A stretch of DNA of 10,547 bases from Pyrinomonadaceae bacterium (GTDB lineage Bacteria; Acidobacteriota; Blastocatellia; Pyrinomonadales; Pyrinomonadaceae): assembly GCA_025929655.1 (NCBI GenBank), contig JAICPV010000041.1, forward strand, positions 1-10,547, written 5' to 3'. The position numbers and the translations under genes are program-made. Shown here one piece after another: positions 6,378-10,547 of this stretch. Within the stretch, counting starts at the first letter, position 1; each line of letters begins with the position of its first letter. Under the pieces are notes generated by a model that saw nothing but the letters and a program-made list of their open reading frames with translations, made no database searches and was not told the origin of the DNA.

Positions 6378-6752
6378 TTATTTCAACACGCAGCCTGCGT
6401 GGCCCAGAATTTGATCCCCGTCTTTTAGTCGAGAAGAGGTAGGGGACCAACCAGAACGTAGCCGGTACTGAAGAAGCTCATCTGCAGTAGGATGTTTGTC
6501 CCAGACAGCAACTGCCGTCACCGCTCCAAGTCAGGTTGTGTCGTATACCAGAAAAACATTTCGGTACGGAACAATTACATCGTGTGTGTACTCATCCTGA
6601 GCGATCACTTCGGCCACTATTTGAGGGTGCACTTCACTTTTCGGTTTTGTCGACGCCCACGATAAGACATCTGCTAAACCCCGGTGGACGTCGACCTCTT
6701 CGGCAAAAGGACCGAACTCGGCCTCACTAAGGGACGACAAATTCGTTGCCAT
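6378..6752 (-). pseudogene. Small conserved-looking protein gene interrupted by one in-frame TGA
   Basis: Function unknown. The ATG at 6752 opens 73 codons (MATNLSSLSEAEFG near the start, then DEYTHDVIVPYRN and FLVYDTT) ending at TGA 6531-6533. The same frame then continues for 50 more codons to a TAA at 6378-6380: LGAVTAVAVWDKHPTADELL, a short basic stretch, and a tail with ILGHAGCVLK. Both halves look like one well-folded 124-residue alpha/beta protein, and I recall similar uninterrupted proteins in Acidobacteria with Cys where the TGA lies (memory, not checked). A single change from TGT or TGC would explain the stop, so this is most simply a recent pseudogene or a base-call error. Readthrough or selenocysteine insertion is a less likely alternative. 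There is no clear Shine-Dalgarno; the inverted-repeat arm forms the immediate upstream region (GCAGAGAA before the ATG). If only the first part is made, the product is 73 residues, 6531-6752. Confidence 0.65.
6504..6519 (-). other. Short hairpin 11 nt after the in-frame TGA (SECIS-like position)
   Basis: On the minus strand GACGGC pairs with GCTGTC around an AGTT loop: 6 pairs including one G-U. The stem begins 11 nt after the TGA, and a G is second in the loop. Position and loop fit the loose pattern of bacterial selenocysteine insertion elements, but a stem this short arises often by chance. Confidence 0.2.
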
Positions 6753-6754
6753 TT

Positions 6755-6786
6755 CTCTGCGTCTCGGCGTCTCTGCGGTTTAATTC
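6755..6786 (-). repeat. Right inverted-repeat arm of the cassette
   Basis: Inverted counterpart of 6341-6372 (27 of 32 matching). It lies 2 nt upstream of the small gene's ATG and extends over the queF stop codon (6780-6782), so it supplies both the small gene's upstream region and the 3' end of queF. Confidence 0.75.
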
Positions 6787-7199
6787 TTCTCGTAGCTCGC
6801 ACGCACGACCGTTTTGATGTTCCCGCGAACGTTAAAATCGCCTTCGATCTCAAGTTTCAACGGGCTGCATGCGGCTATAAAATCTTCCTTGATCACATTG
6901 ATCACATGCTCGTGAAAGATCTTCACATTGCGGAAGGAGTTGATGTAGAGTTTCAGGCTTTTAAGCTCGATGCAGCGTTCGTTGGGAACGTACCTCAAAC
7001 GGATCGTGCCGAAATCGGGAAAGTCCGAGAAAGGGCAAACGGCCGTGAACTCCGGCATCGCAAATTCGATCCATATCTCGCTGCCCGGAAACTCGTACGC
7101 AAAGATTTCTAATGGGTAAAGGCCCATTTCGCCGCGCGGCGTCGGAGATATTTTCAAGCCCGGTTGGTTTTCAGGCTGGGGCTGCGGTTGGTTCGACAT
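6780..7199 (-). CDS. queF: NADPH-dependent 7-cyano-7-deazaguanine reductase QueF
   Basis: Cytoplasmic enzyme that reduces the nitrile of preQ0 to the amine preQ1 with two NADPH, the step before insertion into tRNA for queuosine. At 139 residues it is the short unimodular (type I, Bacillus-like) form. Seen in sequence: FTAVCPFSDFPDFG with the thioimide-forming Cys at 55 and the proton-donor Asp at 62; ELKSLKLY (79-85), the QueF signature; and FHEHV with H96 and E97, the substrate-binding pair. These positions agree with the B. subtilis numbering. The N-terminus is Gln/Pro-rich (QPQPQPENQP). The ATG at 7199 lies inside the upstream exonuclease gene, a 29-nt overlap, so the two are probably co-transcribed. 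No strong Shine-Dalgarno is seen. No other queuosine gene is in the window. The stop codon lies in the right arm of the inverted-repeat cassette. Confidence 0.95.
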   Translation of the reverse strand: MSNQPQPQPENQPGLKISPTPRGEMGLYPLEIFAYEFPGSEIWIEFAMPEFTAVCPFSDFPDFGTIRLRYVPNERCIELKSLKLYINSFRNVKIFHEHVINVIKEDFIAACSPLKLEIEGDFNVRGNIKTVVRASYEKN

Positions 7200-8007
7200 T
7201 TCTTTTCTTTCTGCTAAGGCGCCGAGCGGCGCCCAGATCGTTCACACCGATCGTTTTCAATTCGTCCAGCAAATTCACAAAGATCTTTGCCGTCGCGTGG
7301 GCATCTTCGGCGGCTCGGTGGTGGTTCACCAGGTCGACCGAGTAATATTGGGCGACAGTTTTCAGCTTGTGGTTCTCGATCTCAGAGATCAATCCGCGCG
7401 ACAACTGAACCGTGCACAGTGACGGGTTGGCGAGTTTGCAATCCTCGTAAATCCGACCGATCTCGTAATTCAAGAATCCGAGGTCGAAACGCGCATTGTG
7501 CGCGACGAGAACGCAGTCGCCGATAAAATCCAGGAGGTCGTCCGCGATCTCCGCAAATTTCGGTGCATCTGCAACCATCGCGTCGTCAATTCCCGTCAGG
7601 CCGACAATGAACGGCGGTATCGGCATTTCGGGATTCACCAGCGTGTGAAAACGATCAGTAACTTCTCCGCCGCAAATGCGGTACGCGCCGATCTCCGTTA
7701 TTCGCGATGGCGGCGCTTTAGCTCCGGTTGTTTCCAGATCGAGAACGACGAACTCCGCGTCGCAAAGATTGATATGGTCGTGACTACCATCAGCCAATTC
7801 CACAATACCGTCGCAGATCGAAAGCCGGCGGTCGCGTTCGACAAGGTCGGAAACCAAAATCGATGCGAAACCGGGATCCGGCTTCCTGATCTTCATCACG
7901 CGATCGACTATCCGCGTCGCGGGCGCCTTCCCGCCGACTGCCTGCAAGTATTGGATCGTGTGTGTCACAAGGAGCGATTCGGATATGAGGTTTGGCAACC
8001 GAGGCAT
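7171..8007 (-). CDS. DnaQ-like 3'-5' exonuclease with N-terminal extension
   Basis: DEDDh exonuclease of the DNA polymerase III epsilon type, 278 residues. ExoI: VVLDLETTG with D90 and E92. ExoII: VAHNARFDLGFLN with D175. ExoIII: HHRAAEDAHATA with H230 and D235. All four acidic residues and the general-base His are present, so activity is expected. The first 80 or so residues precede the nuclease domain and look helical, like a winged-helix or helix-turn-helix module (inference from pattern). They are not part of a classical epsilon subunit, so this may be a repair or RNA-processing exonuclease rather than the replicative proofreader. No clear beta-clamp motif was recognised, and there is no GIY-YIG or UvrC-like C-terminal domain. 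The ATG at 8007 is chosen because the longer frame (to 8079) would overlap the divergent pyrE start at 8054, and because TAGAAT at 8018-8023 lies 10 nt upstream. The gene overlaps queF by 29 nt. Confidence 0.88.
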   Translation of the reverse strand: MPRLPNLISESLLVTHTIQYLQAVGGKAPATRIVDRVMKIRKPDPGFASILVSDLVERDRRLSICDGIVELADGSHDHINLCDAEFVVLDLETTGAKAPPSRITEIGAYRICGGEVTDRFHTLVNPEMPIPPFIVGLTGIDDAMVADAPKFAEIADDLLDFIGDCVLVAHNARFDLGFLNYEIGRIYEDCKLANPSLCTVQLSRGLISEIENHKLKTVAQYYSVDLVNHHRAAEDAHATAKIFVNLLDELKTIGVNDLGAARRLSRKKRNVEPTAAPA

Positions 8008-8017
8008 CTTATGGTTT

Positions 8018-8046
8018 ATTCTAACGAGAATTTTTGAAGCCGTAAA
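8018..8046 (-). promoter_or_regulatory. Candidate promoter for the exonuclease-queF operon
   Basis: On the minus strand TTTACG (8041-8046) and TAGAAT (8018-8023) are 17 bp apart, a fair sigma-70-like match. The start would be near 8011, about 4 nt before the ATG, so the message would be nearly leaderless. The box lies in a small inverted repeat ATTCT-4-AGAAT (8018-8031). The whole divergent exonuclease/pyrE spacer is only 46 bp, so the two promoters must overlap. Confidence 0.45.
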
Positions 8047-8053
8047 ACACGTT

Positions 8054-8617
8054 ATGGATTCGATAATCGAGCACTTCAAATACTGCGACGCGTTCCTTGA
8101 AGGTCATTTCGAGCTTTCGAGCGGGCTGCACAGCCCTAACTATCTGCAGTGCGCCCTCGCATTGCAGTATCCGTCCGATGCCTCGATGTACGGGCGGATG
8201 ATCGCGGAAAGATTTGTAGATCACAATGTCGACGCGGTGGCTTCGCCGGCCATCGGCGGCCTGATCATCGGCTACGCCGTGGCGCAGGCGATGAATGTTC
8301 GATTCGTCTGGACCGAAAGGCAGATGGGTGAAATGACGCTTCGACGGGGATTCTCGGTTAAGAAGGGTGAGCGTTTCCTGGTCGTTGAAGACGTGATAAC
8401 GACCGGCGGTTCCACACGCGAATGCATCGATGTATTGACGAACGCCGGCGTGAACGTGGTCGGCGCGGCATCTATAATCGACCGCTCAACCGGCACAGCC
8501 GACGTCGGCGTGCCGCGAATTTCGCTAGCAGCCATCGACGTCCCGAGTTATGAAAAAGCTGACTGTCCTATGTGTGCTGCGGGCGGCGAAGCGTACAAAC
8601 CAGGCAGCCGCAAATGA
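8054..8617 (+). CDS. pyrE: Orotate phosphoribosyltransferase
   Basis: Cytoplasmic enzyme joining orotate and PRPP to make orotidine 5'-phosphate, the fifth step of de novo pyrimidine synthesis. At 187 residues it is a normal length. Visible: the N-terminal HFELSSGLHSPNYLQCAL (18-35), typical of this enzyme; the SPAIGGL loop (64-70); the flexible catalytic loop around WTERQMGEMTLRRGF; the PRPP-binding motif LVVEDVITTGGST (109-121); and the C-terminal CPMCAAGGEAYKPGSRK, seen in many bacterial PyrE. The frame is open upstream to 7958, but those codons overlap the exonuclease promoter and start and are not PyrE-like, so ATG 8054 is chosen. Its TGA overlaps the ATG of the next gene (ATGA at 8614-8617), indicating translational coupling. 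It leads a five-gene plus-strand cluster with the ASCH gene, truA, the DUF952 gene and uppS. Confidence 0.95.
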   Translation: MDSIIEHFKYCDAFLEGHFELSSGLHSPNYLQCALALQYPSDASMYGRMIAERFVDHNVDAVASPAIGGLIIGYAVAQAMNVRFVWTERQMGEMTLRRGFSVKKGERFLVVEDVITTGGSTRECIDVLTNAGVNVVGAASIIDRSTGTADVGVPRISLAAIDVPSYEKADCPMCAAGGEAYKPGSRK

Positions 8618-9075
8618 CCCTTTCCGTTTCCGAATTCTGGAAAATGTTTCTGCAAGCAGAGCCATTCGTGCCGAAGGCAACGCAATATCAGGTTTGGTTT
8701 TTCGGTAATACGGCTGCGATGGCGGAAGAATTGGGATCGCTGGTGCTTTCCGGAACGAAGACCGCGACCGCTAGTTTGCTGGAAACAAACATCCGACAAC
8801 CCGACAAAGCGCCCATCGAAGGCGGTTACAGCGTGGTAACTGATCTTAAGGGAGATCCGATCTGTGTGCTTAGGACGACCGAGATCCGACATATTGCGTT
8901 TAAAGAGGTCGATAGATCATTCGCTTTCGATGAAGGCGAGGATGACCAGACCTTAGCGAGTTGGCGGCGCGGACATTGGGAATATTTCAGCAAGGAAGCC
9001 GCGGAGCTCGGCTTCGATTTCGACGAAAACTCGATCGTGTGCTGCGAACGGTTCGAGCTTCTTTTTCCTAAATGA
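8614..9075 (+). CDS. ASCH-domain protein
   Basis: 153-residue cytoplasmic protein of the ASCH superfamily, a PUA-like beta-barrel fold thought to bind RNA. Some members (YqfB) hydrolyse N4-acetylcytidine, but the exact role here is unknown. The family pattern is visible: YQVWFFGN (25-32), the SGTKTATASL motif (46-55) with the conserved Gly and Lys, GGYSVVTDLKGDPICVLRTTEI (70-91) forming barrel strands, and a late SWRRGHWEYF (116-125). It starts at ATG 8614, overlapping the pyrE stop by 4 nt, and its own TGA overlaps the truA ATG in the same way (9072-9075). An upstream in-frame start at 8572 lies inside pyrE and is not needed. Being coupled between a pyrimidine gene and a tRNA-modification gene fits an RNA or nucleoside-related job, but that is inference. 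Confidence 0.88.
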   Translation: MTLSVSEFWKMFLQAEPFVPKATQYQVWFFGNTAAMAEELGSLVLSGTKTATASLLETNIRQPDKAPIEGGYSVVTDLKGDPICVLRTTEIRHIAFKEVDRSFAFDEGEDDQTLASWRRGHWEYFSKEAAELGFDFDENSIVCCERFELLFPK

Positions 9076-9824
9076 ATTACAAAATGCTGATCCAGTACGA
9101 CGGCACCGATTTTCACGGCTGGCAGGTGCAGGAGCGCGACCGCACGATCCAGGGTGAGCTGGAGCGTGTGATCGCGACCCTCGAAGATGCTCCTGTCGCG
9201 GTCGTAGGTTCGGGACGCACAGACGCCGGCGTTCACGCGGAAGGCCAGGTCGCCAACGTTCACCTGAGCCGCACGTTCACGCCCGGAAAGCTGCGGGCCG
9301 CGATCAACGGGAATCTCTGGCGCGATATTCGGATCATGCAGGTCGAAAAGGCCGCTGACGATTTCCACGCGCGGTTCTCCGCGACACGAAAAACATATAC
9401 CTACCGCATTGTGAATGCCCCGGTCATGTCGCCGTTCTGGCGCCGATTCGCGCATCATGAGGCTCGGCCGCTCGATATCGCGCGGATGACGGAAGCGGGC
9501 CGCAAACTGCTTGGCGAGCACGATTTCACCGCCTTCGCATCGGCCAAGAGCGACGGCGAGAGCCGCGTCCGCAACATCCTCGATTGCACGATCGACTCCG
9601 TTTGGGACGCTCGCGCGAGAAGCGCGATCCTCGAATTCCGCATCACCGCGAACGGTTTTCTGCGATACATGGTCCGCTCGATCGTCGGCACGCTGATCGA
9701 GGTCGGACACGGCGCGAAGGATTCTGATACAATTCACACTGCTCTGGTCACCGGCGACCGCTCACTCGCGGGCAAGACCGCACCGGCCCACGGCCTTTCG
9801 CTTTTTCAGGTCGATTACGACTGA
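9072..9824 (+). CDS. truA: tRNA pseudouridine(38-40) synthase TruA
   Basis: Cytoplasmic enzyme converting uridines at positions 38-40 of the anticodon stem-loop to pseudouridine. 250 residues, a normal TruA length. The catalytic motif GSGRTDAGVHAEGQV (47-60) holds the essential Asp at 51. The N-terminal YDGTDFHGWQVQ (9-20) and the RKTYTYRI strand with the conserved Tyr (near 111) are also typical. The C-terminal half has FTAFASAK, FRITANGFLRYMVRSIVG and GKTAPAHGLSLFQVDY, which are hallmarks of the second half of TruA. The start overlaps the ASCH gene stop as ATGA, so expression is probably coupled. No truncation or frameshift was seen. Confidence 0.96.
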   Translation: MNYKMLIQYDGTDFHGWQVQERDRTIQGELERVIATLEDAPVAVVGSGRTDAGVHAEGQVANVHLSRTFTPGKLRAAINGNLWRDIRIMQVEKAADDFHARFSATRKTYTYRIVNAPVMSPFWRRFAHHEARPLDIARMTEAGRKLLGEHDFTAFASAKSDGESRVRNILDCTIDSVWDARARSAILEFRITANGFLRYMVRSIVGTLIEVGHGAKDSDTIHTALVTGDRSLAGKTAPAHGLSLFQVDYD

Positions 9825-9829
9825 CCCGT

Positions 9830-10153
9830 ATGCTCATTTATCACGTCACCACACCAGCGAATTGGGAAAAATATCAGGGCCGCCCGTCATACCAAACCGA
9901 TAGCCTGCAGACCGAGGGCTTCATTCATTGCAGTTACGAGAACCAGCTTCCCGGCGTCTTGAAACGATATTTTGCGGGCGCCGAAAAGGTGGTGATCCTG
10001 ACGATCGATACCGAAAAACTGAGATCGAAACTCGTCGCTGAAACCTCCACTGCCGGCGAAGCCTTTCCGCATCTTTACGGCCGTTTGAATCACAATGCCG
10101 TCGTAAATGTAGAAGAACGCGTGCTCGCTCCAAACCTGGCAGAGCTCGGCTAA
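9830..10153 (+). CDS. DUF952 family protein
   Basis: 107-residue cytoplasmic protein of the DUF952 family, a small fold of unknown function related in shape to ADP-ribosyltransferase-like or glutathione-S-transferase-associated domains (recalled family lore, not tested). The family marks are present: LIYHVTTPANWE (2-13), the TDSLQTEGFIHCS segment (23-35), a hydrophobic strand VVILTIDTEKL (54-64) and FPHLYGRLNHNAVV (79-92). It begins 5 nt after the truA stop and ends 2 nt before the uppS ATG, so it is almost certainly co-transcribed with them. No signal peptide or membrane segment. Its role in this operon is unknown. Confidence 0.88.
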   Translation: MLIYHVTTPANWEKYQGRPSYQTDSLQTEGFIHCSYENQLPGVLKRYFAGAEKVVILTIDTEKLRSKLVAETSTAGEAFPHLYGRLNHNAVVNVEERVLAPNLAELG

Positions 10154-10155
10154 CG

Positions 10156-10547
10156 ATGAAGGAGAATTTCGCGGGCTTGATCAAAGCAAATTCGCGCGAG
10201 GCGAAACTGCTCGCGGCGATCGATCCGGCACGGCTGCCCCGGCACGTCGCGGTCATCATGGACGGCAACGGCCGCTGGGCCAAACAGCGCGGAAGGCCGC
10301 GAATATTCGGGCATCGAGAAGGTTCCAATTCCGTCAAAGCGATCATCGATACGTGCGCGCGACTGGAGATCAAAGCCGTTACCCTTTACGCTTTTTCGAC
10401 CGAGAATTGGAAACGGCCGAAAAGCGAGATCTCTGGTCTGATGTCGATGCTCAAGAAGGTCCTGCGGCGCGAACTTGATGAGGTGACCGCGAGCAACATT
10501 CGCTTTCAGCCGATCGGCGATTTGGCCGGGCTGCCGGCAGACGTCCA
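10156..10547 (+). CDS. uppS: Isoprenyl transferase (undecaprenyl diphosphate synthase), 3' end cut by window
   Basis: Cis-prenyltransferase that extends farnesyl diphosphate with isopentenyl diphosphate to make undecaprenyl diphosphate, the lipid carrier for peptidoglycan and other surface polymers; acts at the inner membrane face. Only the first 130 codons are inside the window; the full protein is usually about 240-260 residues. Visible: HVAVIMDGNGRWAKQRG (30-46) with the catalytic Asp at 36, GHREG (52-56), and YAFSTENWKRP (78-88), all family signatures. About 29 residues precede the catalytic block, a slightly longer N-terminus than in E. coli. The ATG follows the DUF952 stop after 2 nt. 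There is no good Shine-Dalgarno before it, suggesting coupling to the upstream gene. Confidence 0.95.
   Translation, partial: MKENFAGLIKANSREAKLLAAIDPARLPRHVAVIMDGNGRWAKQRGRPRIFGHREGSNSVKAIIDTCARLEIKAVTLYAFSTENWKRPKSEISGLMSMLKKVLRRELDEVTASNIRFQPIGDLAGLPADV

Larger units (their letters stand above)
6341..6786. mobile_element. One-gene inverted-repeat cassette (MITE-like, no transposase)
   Basis: Two 32-nt arms, 6341-6372 and 6755-6786, are inverted copies of each other with 27 of 32 positions matching. The core of each arm is built from near-tandem GCAGAGACGC / AGACGCAGAG words. Between the arms is a single small minus-strand gene whose start lies 2 nt from one arm and whose final stop lies 5 nt from the other, so the gene fills the cassette. 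The whole unit occupies the gap between the stop codons of the convergent CarD-like and queF genes, and the right arm includes the queF stop. No transposase is present. The arms and layout are seen directly; mobility is inferred. No clean target-site duplication was found. Confidence 0.55.

Noticed and set aside
6127..6450. 107-codon minus-strand open frame crossing the CarD-like gene and the cassette
   Set aside because: It spans the end of a certain gene and the repeat arm, and has no coherent protein features; the cassette's other minus frame is clearly the real one.
6341..6786. GCAGAGACGC words considered as a CRISPR array or tandem repeat
   Set aside because: There are only two copies and they are inverted, with a gene between them, so a CRISPR array is excluded.
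8826..9737. 303-codon open frame on the minus strand
   Set aside because: It runs antisense to the ASCH gene and truA, both certain, and its composition (Arg/Asp-rich, no motif) is typical of a mirror frame.

Overview
The window looks like a piece of chromosome from a Gram-negative, moderately GC-rich bacterium. The most likely group is Acidobacteriota, class Blastocatellia (Pyrinomonadaceae-like). This is an inference from the gene mix: a TonB-dependent receptor with an N-terminal carboxypeptidase-regulatory-like domain, a stand-alone CarD-type RNA polymerase-binding regulator, SixA, and secreted hypothetical proteins of a style common in that group. No rRNA or marker tree is available here to confirm it.

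Layout. (1) 2-826 (+): a PfkB-family sugar/nucleoside kinase cut by the left edge. It converges on (2), a minus-strand cluster read from right to left: a small histidine-rich membrane/exported protein (5053-4661), a TonB-dependent receptor with a ZnuD-like plug (4564-2330), a dienelactone-hydrolase-family enzyme (2255-1590) and a secreted hypothetical protein (1530-832). A 13-bp perfect inverted repeat between the receptor and hydrolase genes covers the hydrolase Shine-Dalgarno and is followed by five T, so it resembles a terminator and an RBS-masking hairpin at once. (3) 5177-6341 (+): a SixA-type phosphohistidine phosphatase, then a CarD-like regulator. (4) 6341-6786: a compact cassette made of two 32-nt imperfect inverted-repeat arms around one small minus-strand gene. 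It fills the space between the stop codons of two convergent genes. The small gene has one in-frame TGA about 60% of the way along, with the reading frame open on both sides. (5) 8007-6780 (-): a DnaQ-like 3'-5' exonuclease overlapping queF. (6) 8054-10547 (+): a tight cluster pyrE - ASCH-domain protein - truA - DUF952 protein - uppS, with two ATGA stop/start overlaps and 2-5 nt gaps. It is cut by the right edge inside uppS.

How it works together. Most of the window is housekeeping: pyrimidine synthesis, tRNA modification (queuosine precursor, pseudouridine), undecaprenyl diphosphate synthesis and proofreading-type exonuclease activity. The receptor plus histidine-rich protein suggests outer-membrane uptake of a metal or metal complex; this is inferred, not shown. 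The most unusual element is the one-gene inverted-repeat cassette with its TGA-interrupted gene. It could be a non-autonomous mobile cassette holding a freshly broken gene, or less likely a recoded one. No tRNA, rRNA, CRISPR array, integrase or transposase was seen.
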